DNA of 64,000 nt, from assembly GCF_009601705.1 (NCBI RefSeq), contig NZ_CP045687.1, positions 2,020,001 through 2,084,000 on the forward strand, written 5' to 3'. The translations under genes and the position numbers were made by a program. A model generated the notes under the pieces. The model was not told the origin of the DNA. It did no database searches and was given only the letters and a program-made list of their open reading frames with translations. Source of the DNA: Sulfolobus sp. E5-1-F (GTDB lineage Archaea > Thermoproteota > Thermoprotei_A > Sulfolobales > Sulfolobaceae). This document shows, piece after piece, positions 50,985-59,586 of this stretch; the stretch's first letter is position 1; each line of letters starts with the position of its first letter.

Positions 50985-51410
50985 ATGAGTGTTAATACTG
51001 ATGAGCTAAAAAAATTTCTGGAGAACAAGATTGCAAGCCTAAGAAAAGAACTTGAATTTTATGAGTTTTTATTGAGTATTATAGAATCTGGCTATGTACC
51101 TACTATAAAGGGCAATAAAGGTAGTATAGAGTATATAAAGAATAAAAGAGGTGAGATTTTAGCTGAGATCTATTTTACACCACCTGTTGCAAAATTTGTT
51201 ATAAAAAATAAGATCACATTACCCAAGTCATATTTTTCCGCCCTAAGTAAAATTCTGGAATCGGAAAAGGAGTTGAATAAAATAGATTATACTATTGAGA
51301 TGGATAAAAACGATATACATGAAATAATTTTAAAAAATGTAAATAGCGAAATAATCTATAATAAGATAAAAACAGGTATACAAGCAATTTTAGAGAGAGC
51401 TACTAGCTAA
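50985..51410 (+). CDS. Conserved crenarchaeal hypothetical protein
   Basis: About 141 residues. A helical N-terminus (LKKFLENKIASLRKELEFYE) is followed by a beta-rich core (GYVPTIKGNKGSIEYI, GEILAEIYFTPPVAKFVIKN) and a C-terminal helix. GTG-ATG at 50982-50987; I take the ATG. The 3' end overlaps the convergent cedB gene by 21 nt. I do not know a function. Confidence 0.75.
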   Translation: MSVNTDELKKFLENKIASLRKELEFYEFLLSIIESGYVPTIKGNKGSIEYIKNKRGEILAEIYFTPPVAKFVIKNKITLPKSYFSALSKILESEKELNKIDYTIEMDKNDIHEIILKNVNSEIIYNKIKTGIQAILERATS

Positions 51411-53198
51411 ATTACCTAATTTTATAATTATTGGCCTAGGATCTCCTAAAAATCTCACAAGCGCTTCTCCTCTACTCATGAACATTAAATTGTTAGATAA
51501 CGTATCGTCATCAATATTGACAAATCTTCTAACCTCTTCCCAGAATTTTTTATCACCATTATTCATAAATACTACTACTCCTATATTATCTAGATAGATA
51601 TTAGCTAGGTTACCTAGATCTTCTAAGTTCTGTGTTGCCATTATAATGGAAATTCCATGCCCTCTTCCTCTTTTTACTAGATCTACTACAATGGGATAAT
51701 CTTCCGATTCATTTCTTAAAATAGTCCATGCTTCGTCTAATACTAAGAATACCCTAGGCATATCATATACTTTTTCTAACGAATATTTATTATATAATTC
51801 CTGAAGAATAGAATATATTATAAGTCTTTTTATTTCTTCATTTTTAACCAAAGTAAGATCTATTACATTAATCTCATTTTCACTAATTCCATGTAGTAAT
51901 GGTGGTAACTCTGAATCCTCTATTGAAGATAATATATTTATTAGCTTAATGAGATAGTATTTCAACTGTAAATCATCTACTTCGACTAAGTATTTTTCCA
52001 AATCCTTCCATTTAACTCTATATTTTAAATAACCATTGTCTATTAGTCTATTTAGATAAGTGTACAAAACAGATGAGGTAAACTTACTTAGTCTGAACGA
52101 ATTAAGGAGTATCTTCTCTATCTGAAGCAACTTAATTTTTATAGGAATTTCGTATTCATCAAGAAGCCCTAGTCTATAAAATAACGGATTTATCAGCTGA
52201 AATGGTACCTTATATCTAGAAAGTCGGTGTTTAATATCGCCCTTTATATCAAATAGGATTATTGTACCTCCATAGATCAGATTCAGCAATGTGGAAATCC
52301 ATATTAAAAACTCAGTTTTACCAGAACCAGTGGGTCCAACAATTAATAGATGGGTATTCTGACTTTTGGTTATATTCCAAAATACTAGACTATTATTGTT
52401 ATGATCTTTTCCTAACAATAATCCTTCCATTATAATGCTATTATTAGGTTTTTTCTCTAAAGACATTGGTGTTAAATATGGAATTTGAGTAGGTAATATA
52501 ACCTTGTTAAGATTTAATTTTGAACGAAAAAAATCCTTTATTAATTTTTGTATCTCATTTGATGTAGCTATTCTGGTTTTTATTCCAAGACCTTCTAATC
52601 CTTGCCTAATCATGGATGCGGTAGCCAAGGCAGAGCTCTTGTCTTTAGAGTTAACAATTATGTACATTTCATATCTAAATGGGTTCTCACCAGATTCAAT
52701 TCTTGATATTATATTTTGCATCAATTCAAGCTTTCTTTTGGCTTTTTCATTAGAAGGGTCACTATCGATCATTATCCGGAGTGCTTGCATTTTCTGTGAA
52801 AGCGATTCTATGTATGTGTTTTTATCGAAGCTTTCTTTCTTTAATACTATGTTAATATCCTTTGCTATATCCAAAATTTTATAGAACGATGATATGTGTG
52901 ATTTCAAATTAGAGTTTGTGAAATCTTTGTAATCCATTTGTATATCATCTATTATTAAAACTGCACTAGCTTTCTTATCATTATAGAATACTCCATCTTC
53001 AATATTATACCCTTGGATTTGTCTTGTATGTTTTGATATATAACTAATAATCTTCTTATTACTCTGAAATATGAGTAATACTATAAAAGCTAATGGTATT
53101 AAGTATATTAATTTATATAAAAACATTATTGCTATAAGTATTGAGATTAATAATAATACAGCTATTCGTAGGTTAAAGTCTTTTAAGTCCATATTCAT
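51390..53198 (-). CDS. cedB: CedB, HerA/VirB4-type ATPase for archaeal DNA import
   Basis: A 602-residue membrane-anchored ATPase. Residues of about 8-50 are two hydrophobic helices. The motor has VGPTGSGKTEFLIWISTLL (Walker A), VFLVLDEAWTIL (Walker B with Glu), ATQNLEDLGNLANIYLDN and VKRGRGHGISIIMATQ. I recognise it as CedB of the crenarchaeal exchange-of-DNA system, which imports chromosomal DNA between aggregated Sulfolobales cells after UV damage. The channel protein CedA is not in this window. It lies just upstream in position of the isomerase gene on the same strand. Confidence 0.88.
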   Translation of the reverse strand: MNMDLKDFNLRIAVLLLISILIAIMFLYKLIYLIPLAFIVLLIFQSNKKIISYISKHTRQIQGYNIEDGVFYNDKKASAVLIIDDIQMDYKDFTNSNLKSHISSFYKILDIAKDINIVLKKESFDKNTYIESLSQKMQALRIMIDSDPSNEKAKRKLELMQNIISRIESGENPFRYEMYIIVNSKDKSSALATASMIRQGLEGLGIKTRIATSNEIQKLIKDFFRSKLNLNKVILPTQIPYLTPMSLEKKPNNSIIMEGLLLGKDHNNNSLVFWNITKSQNTHLLIVGPTGSGKTEFLIWISTLLNLIYGGTIILFDIKGDIKHRLSRYKVPFQLINPLFYRLGLLDEYEIPIKIKLLQIEKILLNSFRLSKFTSSVLYTYLNRLIDNGYLKYRVKWKDLEKYLVEVDDLQLKYYLIKLINILSSIEDSELPPLLHGISENEINVIDLTLVKNEEIKRLIIYSILQELYNKYSLEKVYDMPRVFLVLDEAWTILRNESEDYPIVVDLVKRGRGHGISIIMATQNLEDLGNLANIYLDNIGVVVFMNNGDKKFWEEVRRFVNIDDDTLSNNLMFMSRGEALVRFLGDPRPIIIKLGNLASSSL

Positions 53199-53235
53199 TA
53201 TTATTTAATAAAGATTATGAGTGAGTGAAGAGAAA

Positions 53236-53865
53236 CTATAGTTCAATATTAGCGTGAATTAACCTTAAATCTTCTTCAGTCTTCTTTAATCTTATCATGA
53301 GCTCAGCTACAATACCATCCAAGAAGATCTGTGTAGTATCTTCAAATAATGTACCTAATGGCGCTAATGGTTCAGTTATTCCAAGTATTTGCCTAGCGAA
53401 ATAATCTTCGTTCTTTGAATATTTTGTCCTACCCGGGATTTCAATTACTACATCAGATATCTTTGCTAGTGGACTGTCGAAGTAACTTGTTATCGATATT
53501 AATTTAGCTCCAGCTTCTTTCGCTGCCTCTGCAGCTGTTAATATTAATTTAGTTCTACCAGAACCGGAAATAGCAACTACTATATCGTTCTTCCCGATAG
53601 CGGGTACAATGGTTTCCCCTAGAACGTAGGAGTTAAAACCTAAATGAAGTAATCTCATAGCAAAAGCTCTTCCTACTAGTCCACTTCTACCTGCTCCCAT
53701 TACCAATACTTTTCCGTTTCGGTTATTTTTATAGAAATTTTCTAACTCATTTATCATTTTATTCGTTTGTTCTGGTTTTATTGCTTTGGCCGCTCTTAGA
53801 ATAAATTCAGCTATATCATACATTGTCTTTAGAGAAAGCGGATAATTGTCGAGAGAAGATGACAA
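53236..53865 (-). CDS. 6-phospho-3-hexuloisomerase
   Basis: A 209-residue SIS-domain enzyme converting 3-hexulose 6-phosphate to fructose 6-phosphate. Motifs are [64 protein letters not shown] and [20 protein letters not shown]. It is the functional partner of the synthase at 4348-5025. The start is TTG 53865; ATG 53823 is an alternative that would trim 14 residues. Confidence 0.93.
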   Translation of the reverse strand: MSSSLDNYPLSLKTMYDIAEFILRAAKAIKPEQTNKMINELENFYKNNRNGKVLVMGAGRSGLVGRAFAMRLLHLGFNSYVLGETIVPAIGKNDIVVAISGSGRTKLILTAAEAAKEAGAKLISITSYFDSPLAKISDVVIEIPGRTKYSKNEDYFARQILGITEPLAPLGTLFEDTTQIFLDGIVAELMIRLKKTEEDLRLIHANIEL

Positions 53866-54225
53866 ACTCGGACCGCCAATTAATATCTTACTTTACTCAT
53901 TATATAAGCATTGCTCTTTCTGATATGCCGCTGCACTTATATTATCATTAATGGTAAATTAGTTTTGATTCTCCTTTTTCTCATTCGTATTTGTTTCATA
54001 TATAATTATATATATAATTATAATTGAAATTATCGTTTTCACTTCTTTTGTTATTTTAAGCATAGATCTTCAACTATGTGGTTAGCAATTATTTTGACTA
54101 GCAAAAACTAAATGAGAGGGGATTAATAGTACAGTATCGTTTGAAGTATACTACAAGTAACAGTAATATTTTAGAAAGAATGAGTACTTAATATTATATA
54201 TTTAGCCTCCACAAGTATATTATCA
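53866..54225. other. AT-rich intergenic region
   Basis: About 360 nt with no supported gene. It contains an alternating TATATAATTATATATATAAT tract near 53999-54018 and presumably the promoters of the flanking divergent genes. No tRNA, box RNA or terminator structure was recognised. Confidence 0.5.
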
Positions 54226-54519
54226 ATGTCAACAAGATGGTTACCCAAGTGGAAAGCGATAGATATTGATTATAATAATAAGAAAGTTACAGTTTGTTAT
54301 GACGAAGTTACTAAGCTTTACGTTTGCCCTATATGCTCACCAAATTGCGTTAAAGGTGTATCAACTGACTATAGTACATATTTTTTTAATTTAGAGGATT
54401 TAAAAAGGCATTTAGATGCACATAAACATGGGTTATGGCTACAGAAAAAGATAAGAACTGAAGAAGAGGAAGAGGAACCTAAGCTATCAATTGGTGAAGA
54501 GGAAAGTGAAGAGGAATAA
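54226..54519 (+). CDS. C2H2-like zinc-finger protein with acidic tail
   Basis: A 97-residue protein. YVCPICSPNCVKG gives two or three Cys and LEDLKRHLDAHKHG gives two or more His, a C2H2-like zinc site. The C-terminus is a run of Glu (EEEEEEPKLSIGEEESEEE). I recognise it as a conserved crenarchaeal small protein; the partner is unknown. Its 3' end overlaps the PfkB-like gene. Confidence 0.82.
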   Translation: MSTRWLPKWKAIDIDYNNKKVTVCYDEVTKLYVCPICSPNCVKGVSTDYSTYFFNLEDLKRHLDAHKHGLWLQKKIRTEEEEEEPKLSIGEEESEEE

Positions 54520-55279
54520 GATACTAATAGTAGGAGGATTTACGATAGACGAGATCCAAGGGAAGATAAGGCCTGGTGGACCCTTAATATATTCGTCATT
54601 AGGTGTAATGAGAGGCGGCGGTATACCGAAACTGTATGGAGTGATAGGAGAGGATTTTGATTTTGAGATAGATTTTATATCTGATTTAGAGAAACAACTA
54701 ATATATGACGAATATACAATAAGGTTTAAAATTGATTTAACTAATAATGGAAGAAAACTAATCCTACTTAAGAAGCCTAAAATTAAGATAGGAGTGATTA
54801 ATGATACTACAGTTGATGGAATTCTAGTAAATCCAGTATGTAAAGAAGTTGACAATATGAACATACAAAGCTCTGTTCCAATAGCGGTAGATATTCAAGG
54901 TTTTATTAGAAATTGCAAAGAGTCAGAAGAAATTAAATATGAGAGTGGAGTCAAACTTCCATTTAATAATAATTATTTGGTTTTACATGGTAATAGGGAG
55001 GAATTTGAATCTTCTAAACTAGAATTAAGTGATCTATTTAAATTAGGCTTTAAGGAAATTATAATTTCAGATGGACATAATGGATTTAACGTGTACACAT
55101 ACACGTTAGCAAAATATACTTACAGACCTAGTAGAATAGGCAGAAACGAAGTAGGAACGGGTGATTTCTTATTAGGAGCATATTTTGCACTTAGGTTAAG
55201 TGGATTAGAGATTATTGAGGCAGCTACTATTGCAGGTAAACTTACAGAAGAATTTAGCAATTCTGAGTTCTTGATATAG
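54506..55279 (+). CDS. PfkB-family carbohydrate/nucleoside kinase-like protein
   Basis: About 257 residues. It begins KILIVGGFTIDEI, has GGPLIYSSLGVMRGG, YGVIGEDFDFEID and IISDGHNGFNVYT. The PfkB signature with the catalytic Asp is RNEVGTGDFLLGAYFALRLS. It is shorter than most ribokinases. The substrate is unknown (inositol, sugar or nucleoside). Candidate starts are GTG 54506, GTG 54494 and TTG 54491, all overlapping the zinc-finger gene by 14-29 nt. Confidence 0.82.
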   Translation: MKRNKILIVGGFTIDEIQGKIRPGGPLIYSSLGVMRGGGIPKLYGVIGEDFDFEIDFISDLEKQLIYDEYTIRFKIDLTNNGRKLILLKKPKIKIGVINDTTVDGILVNPVCKEVDNMNIQSSVPIAVDIQGFIRNCKESEEIKYESGVKLPFNNNYLVLHGNREEFESSKLELSDLFKLGFKEIIISDGHNGFNVYTYTLAKYTYRPSRIGRNEVGTGDFLLGAYFALRLSGLEIIEAATIAGKLTEEFSNSEFLI

Positions 55280-56150
55280 TTTCAATCACGTCGTAATTTT
55301 TCCACTCACCTAATCTCCCACAATTTATTATATTTTGTGGCATTTTGCCATTTATTTCGCCGAATAGAAGAGCTTCTGATATCAATTTACTTCTAAAGGC
55401 TACTATCTCATTAAGGGATATTATTTGTCTTCTTTTTAGATCTAGCATTATTCTATCTATATCAATGTTCTTTTGATTTGCGTCTATGAAAGAGTAAACA
55501 TAGTATAAGTCGAGATCTTTAATGATATTATCTAGCCTAATTATTACCGAGAAAGAATCTGCGGTATCTCCGCTCAAGTATACATTCCAATTTTTCCCAT
55601 ATTCTTTCCTTGTCAATATTATTAGAGTTAACACTGACTTATGCTTAAGATTTGAATTATCCAATCCTAGTAATTTACTCATTTTTTTCAAGGATCCAGT
55701 ATTATATATCTTGGTGTATTTATATACATTTCCCTTGTTAGTTATAATTTTCTTATCATCTATTCTTATCGGATATTCCTTAACTATTCTTAAATTTTTA
55801 GACAAAGTAGCTAGAAAATACGGCATATTTTGTATTATGTATAATTTTCTAGTCAAATCAAAATTTAACCATGTAGGTAATTTGTCACAAAATTTACAAA
55901 TTTTATCTTTAAAATATTCATATTTTCTATAAGATATTTTTAAATCATACTCTATGTAGTTAAGTCCTACGTTCATAATTTTCATAGGATCATTTATTAT
56001 TGGCAATACATAAGGCAAATCTACTCCAAACACATTATCAGAAGCGAAAACACCACCAATAATAGGCTGCTCTTCCAGTACTAAATCAGCGTTAACTCTT
56101 CTACTTAGCAGTAATCCAGCTATTCCTGCACCTATTGTGATAATCATCAA
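55254..56150 (-). CDS. FAD/NAD(P)-binding oxidoreductase-like protein
   Basis: A 298-residue protein. The N-terminus MIITIGAGIAGLLLSRRV is a dinucleotide-binding fold, followed by LVLEEQPIIGGVFASDN as in protoporphyrinogen oxidase or UDP-galactopyranose mutase-like flavoproteins. The C-terminus MPQNIINCGRLGEWKNYDVI resembles the flavin-binding end of the mutases. The substrate is unknown. It converges with the PfkB-like gene, overlapping by 26 nt. Confidence 0.75.
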   Translation of the reverse strand: MMIITIGAGIAGLLLSRRVNADLVLEEQPIIGGVFASDNVFGVDLPYVLPIINDPMKIMNVGLNYIEYDLKISYRKYEYFKDKICKFCDKLPTWLNFDLTRKLYIIQNMPYFLATLSKNLRIVKEYPIRIDDKKIITNKGNVYKYTKIYNTGSLKKMSKLLGLDNSNLKHKSVLTLIILTRKEYGKNWNVYLSGDTADSFSVIIRLDNIIKDLDLYYVYSFIDANQKNIDIDRIMLDLKRRQIISLNEIVAFRSKLISEALLFGEINGKMPQNIINCGRLGEWKNYDVIETISRTQNC

Positions 56151-56169
56151 CTTATATCATATAACAAAA

Positions 56170-56487
56170 TCAAATTAAAACTTCTGAAAAATTAGGACCT
56201 GGCGGAAAATCTTTGAACTCATTTTGATAAATATCCACTCCGCTTTCTCTCAGTTGATCAATCTTTCCGTGACTGGTTAATGCACTTACTATAAGATCTA
56301 TTATCTCGTCATCACTATATTCCATAACACTTATGATCTTGTTTCCTATTTGTAGCATTGGCATAGAATATAATAAGTTAAATTCTTCTTCAACATTCAT
56401 ATCGGAGTATTTCATCTTTAAATTGTAAATGGTTTTTGCTAACCCCATATCACCATTAGGACCAAAAATTAATTTTATGTGAAGCAT
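56170..56487 (-). CDS. Hypothetical protein, unknown
   Basis: A 105-residue protein: an N-terminal strand (LHIKLIFGPNGDMGLAK), a helical charged middle, then YSMPMLQIGNKIISVMEYSD, which resembles the cis-Pro region of a thioredoxin-like fold, and a final ESGVDIYQNEFKDFPPGPNF. No CxxC is present. It precedes the flavoprotein gene by 19 nt on the same strand. Confidence 0.65.
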   Translation of the reverse strand: MLHIKLIFGPNGDMGLAKTIYNLKMKYSDMNVEEEFNLLYSMPMLQIGNKIISVMEYSDDEIIDLIVSALTSHGKIDQLRESGVDIYQNEFKDFPPGPNFSEVLI

Positions 56488-56550
56488 TTCTACTATAATG
56501 GCTCTATTAGGCTAAGTTTTATAACGGAGAGGGATAAATAATACGTAGTT

Positions 56551-56805
56551 ATGCGTTCGTTTTTAGGCACTTTAGTTGCCTTGCAAGAAGCAGCGGTGTA
56601 TGATTATAGTAGGGATTATAAAGAAATTGAAAAAGCAATGCAAGAAGCCAAGAGAGTCTACAAAGGATTAAAGGTGAAAATCCTTAATTTATCTAATATC
56701 GAAGATAGAATGGAACTCATAGATCTAGACCCCGATATGGGACAATACGAGGAAGGCTATGCGGTGGTTGTAAAAGTACCAGAAACACCATTATCTACTG
56801 AATAA
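56551..56805 (+). CDS. Small hypothetical protein, unknown
   Basis: An 84-residue soluble protein: helix (DYKEIEKAMQEAKRVYKGL), strand (KVKILNLSNIEDRMELID) and strand (GYAVVVKVPETP). No motif is recognised. It is divergent from the 105-residue gene, and its last 15 nt overlap the convergent permease fragment. The start is ATG 56551. Confidence 0.65.
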   Translation: MRSFLGTLVALQEAAVYDYSRDYKEIEKAMQEAKRVYKGLKVKILNLSNIEDRMELIDLDPDMGQYEEGYAVVVKVPETPLSTE

Positions 56806-57288
56806 TATCAAAAACGAATAAATGATCATTGCATTTGGTATCAAAATAGGTATAGTATACTTCATAAAATCTACGAAATTAAATCCTTTTCCACCTCTAC
56901 TTTCAGAAGCTTCAGAAATTATTACGTTGCTTGCTGCACCTAATATAGTAAAGTTACCCGCTATAGTACTACCGGCGGCCAAAGCTAGCCAATCTACTAC
57001 TGTAATATTACCATTGGAGATCATTATCGGGATGTAGATTGCAACAAGTGGCACATTACTCAATACTTGACTTAGCAAGATGCTTGTGATCATTATGCCA
57101 GCTACGTTATCAGGAGGCGGAAGAAAATTCGCCATATATTGTATAATCCCAGATTTCAATATTCCATCAGTAAATATAAACAAACCAATAAAAAATAATA
57201 TAGTAGGCCAATCCATTCTTCTTACAATATCCCTTCTATTTTCCGCTATAAGGAGTAAGAGGGATGATGTTGCTAAAGAGCCCAGCAA
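56791..57288 (-). CDS. ArsB/NhaD-type permease, C-terminal part (frameshifted)
   Basis: A 165-residue hydrophobic segment: IVRRMDWPTILFFIGLFIFT, IMITSILLSQVLSNVPLVAI and AAGSTIAGNFTILGAASNVI. The last, with its N-x-P and G-A-A-S-N elements, is the second half-repeat signature of ArsB/CitT-type ion permeases. The frame continues upstream to the T-run at 57315-57320, where it joins the N-terminal part by one base. It is not an independent gene. Confidence 0.8.
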   Translation of the reverse strand: MLGSLATSSLLLLIAENRRDIVRRMDWPTILFFIGLFIFTDGILKSGIIQYMANFLPPPDNVAGIMITSILLSQVLSNVPLVAIYIPIMISNGNITVVDWLALAAGSTIAGNFTILGAASNVIISEASESRGGKGFNFVDFMKYTIPILIPNAMIIYSFLILFSR

Positions 57289-57308
57289 AATATCTATTCT
57301 AAAGAAAC

Positions 57309-58025
57309 TTAAGGAAAAAATAATATTACGGTAACTGCCAATAGGGTTAATGTAAGATATCCAAGTCTTCTATTGAAATCTATTTTTCCTTCATCTATTT
57401 CTATTTCAAATCCATTTGGTAGAGAAAGTGATTTTCTGAATAGCCGAAAGAGTATAAAATAAGCGAGGACTAAGCTAATTATTGATGGTAAAGTCAAATA
57501 TATTGTGAATATAATGAAAGGATTTTTAATTCCAGATTCTAAAGCTATCAGTAAGTTTTGAGGATTTCCAGTAGGCATTATAGCACTCCCAACAGTAACA
57601 CCGACAGCTAATGCATAAAGAAAAGGAACCTCAGAAATGCCTATCATTCTGCTTAACTCTAAGATAACTGGAGTCCAACTTGCTGATATTCCATCATTAA
57701 TAACTAAATTAGATAACAAACCAGAATATAAAAGAATATAAAATAGAACTTTCTTAGGCTCTTTATATTTTTCTATAATTTTATATGCAAGAAATTTCAA
57801 AAAGCCAGAAACTTCTAATGCTGATGCAAATGTGAAAAGGGTAATAAGAAATAATATTACATCTAAGTTTATTGATTGTAATGCTTCTTCTGGAGAGATC
57901 ACACCTAGAATAATCATAAGGATACCGCCAAAAAACATTGAAGCCCAAGGTGGTATTTTCGTAATACCTCTAGAAATTATAAGGCCATAAGTTATTACCA
58001 TCACTATTAGCGCACTAATTAACAT
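57309..58025 (-). CDS. ArsB/NhaD-type permease, N-terminal part (frameshifted)
   Basis: A 238-residue fragment with six or more membrane helices. ALEVSGFLKFLAYKI, LSNLVINDGISASWTPVIL and GSAIMPTGNPQNLLIA form the first half-repeat (PTGNPQN as the substrate loop). It ends at VILFFP-stop. Adding one T to the six-T run would continue the frame as FFSLSFFRIDILLGS into the C-terminal part, giving about 410 residues, a normal permease. The substrate could be an anion such as arsenite or a dicarboxylate, or sodium/proton exchange. Confidence 0.82.
   Translation of the reverse strand: MLISALIVMVITYGLIISRGITKIPPWASMFFGGILMIILGVISPEEALQSINLDVILFLITLFTFASALEVSGFLKFLAYKIIEKYKEPKKVLFYILLYSGLLSNLVINDGISASWTPVILELSRMIGISEVPFLYALAVGVTVGSAIMPTGNPQNLLIALESGIKNPFIIFTIYLTLPSIISLVLAYFILFRLFRKSLSLPNGFEIEIDEGKIDFNRRLGYLTLTLLAVTVILFFP
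57315..57320 (-). other. Six-T run at the permease frameshift
   Basis: On the coding (minus) strand, TTA-TTT-TTT-CCT-TAA ends the first frame. Re-reading one T (minus-1 slip) yields TCC-TTA-AGT-TTC and the downstream frame. Either the site of a programmed slip, a true mutation, or a sequencing error in a homopolymer. Confidence 0.6.
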
Positions 58026-58153
58026 ACCAGCGTTAGCATTTGCATTGATATAAATAAAATTAGTCTCTAAACTTCACATGTGAAGCATAATGGATGCGGA
58101 CGTAAAAAATCAAAGAAAAATTAATTAACCAAATCTCAATTATCTACTTACGT

Positions 58154-58253
<100 letters not shown>

Positions 58254-58479
58254 GCATCAGTTCTTTTTAGAGTTCCTCTAATTTTATGTGGCTAAACGTC
58301 CAGCTGTAATCGAGATTTTATTCTTGTTGATTATTTTTTTGATTAATATATATTCATTGCATGCATTAGAAGCTTTTTGTATTCACTTTATTATAATTTT
58401 AGGTATTTAATGCACTTATTTGTGGTGGAAAGTTGGGAGAGGGTTGATTAGCTATTTAAAATGACGTGGTTTTCCATAT

Positions 58480-58554
58480 GGGCCCGCTGGGACTTGAACC
58501 CAGGATCTCCGCCGTGTGAGGGCGGCGTCCTAACCAAGCTAGACGACGGGCCCT
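58480..58554 (-). tRNA. tRNA-Val (CAC)
   Basis: Read on the minus strand: acceptor GGGCCCG/CGGGCCC, anticodon stem CCGCC/GGCGG and loop CTCACAC region with anticodon CAC, T arm CTGGG-TTCAAGT-CCCAG and discriminator A from 58480. There is no intron. It faces tRNA-Lys(TTT) across a 227-nt AT-rich gap that holds no recognised gene. Confidence 0.95.
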
Positions 58555-58858
58555 TTTATTAGCAAATTTGAATTCTCTGTGGCCTTTTAAAGGTTTCTAC
58601 GAAAGAAGGATTATGTCGTAACGTTTACATTAAGGCATTGATAGAAGAGTAATTAATTACAACTTAGCGATTAACTTTGCTCTTCAGACAAGGAGAGTGA
58701 GAAATTTTATAGTTGCATAATCGATGTTGAATGTAATGGTAAACTTGAAACTGCTTATTACACAAGATTTATTACATGTTATGCTTATTCTAAATTATGG
58801 GGTATCTAGTCCCTTGACAGCCCCGAAGAAGGGTATTGTATGAGAGGGACCTCCTGCC
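58555..58858. other. Gap before pibD with a GC-rich structured element
   Basis: Bases 58555-58790 are AT-rich with no gene recognised. Bases 58801-58860 are about 55% GC. They can fold as an outer stem GTCCCT (58809-58814)/AGGGAC (58845-58850) with an inner CCC/GGG hairpin (58822-58833). The element ends directly before the GTG start of pibD. It may be a small RNA on either strand or a structured leader. Confidence 0.45.
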
Positions 58859-59569
58859 GTGACCATTATATACTATATCCAAGTTTTCCTTTCAATTATA
58901 ATGTTAGTTCATACTTCCATCCTTGATCTTAAATATAGAGAAGTTGATCCGAAAATCTGGATTTATTACTCTCCTCTATCTTTATTCATAATCTTTAATT
59001 TGCATAATTTATTCATTCCTATATATCTATACTCTTTTATAATCACCAACGTCCTATTTTTGGTTTTGTACAAGCTTTCTTTACTAGGGGGTGCCGATTT
59101 ATTTTTAAACGTGATACTTAGTCTTGCTAATGCGTCAGTTGTTCCCTTAATTCCTAGTAATTTCTCAATTATAGGTCTAGAGCCTCTGATTATAGTACTA
59201 TACTCTTCAATTACAATTCTTATATTTAGTCTAATAAATTTTTTAAAGCAATATAGATATGTTAAAAATCTTCCCTTTAATAAGAGAATTCTTTTAGCAT
59301 TATCTGCTAAGAGAATCAAGATAAGGGATTTTCTTAACTCGAAGTTTTTATTCCCTTTAACGGAGATAAAGGAAGATGGTTCAATGACTTTGAGAGACTA
59401 TTTTTCAGTGGAGGAAGATGATAAATATTGGAGAGAGCTTTATTCAAAATTAGTCAATGAAGGTAAAATTTCAGCAGATATGTATATATGGGTTGCCTGG
59501 GGTATCCCAGTGATTCCTTTCATGTTGATAGGATATATAATATCGTTGATTATAGGCTTTCCAATTTAA
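58859..59569 (+). CDS. pibD: Class III signal peptidase / prepilin peptidase PibD
   Basis: A 236-residue integral membrane aspartyl protease processing archaellin, pilin and sugar-binding-protein precursors in Sulfolobales. The two catalytic aspartates fall exactly at Asp23 (SILDLKYREVD) and Asp80 (LLGGADLFLN, the GxGD-type motif), as reported for the S. solfataricus enzyme. About six membrane helices surround a polar loop. The start is GTG 58859, directly after the GC-rich element; no ATG fits. Confidence 0.95.
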   Translation: MTIIYYIQVFLSIIMLVHTSILDLKYREVDPKIWIYYSPLSLFIIFNLHNLFIPIYLYSFIITNVLFLVLYKLSLLGGADLFLNVILSLANASVVPLIPSNFSIIGLEPLIIVLYSSITILIFSLINFLKQYRYVKNLPFNKRILLALSAKRIKIRDFLNSKFLFPLTEIKEDGSMTLRDYFSVEEDDKYWRELYSKLVNEGKISADMYIWVAWGIPVIPFMLIGYIISLIIGFPI

Positions 59570-59586
59570 TAATTAAGATTAAAAAG

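Noticed and set aside
53998-54022. Alternating TATATAATTA tract as a replication origin or repeat element
   Set aside because: It is a short low-complexity AT run with no origin-recognition boxes and no cdc6/orc gene nearby.
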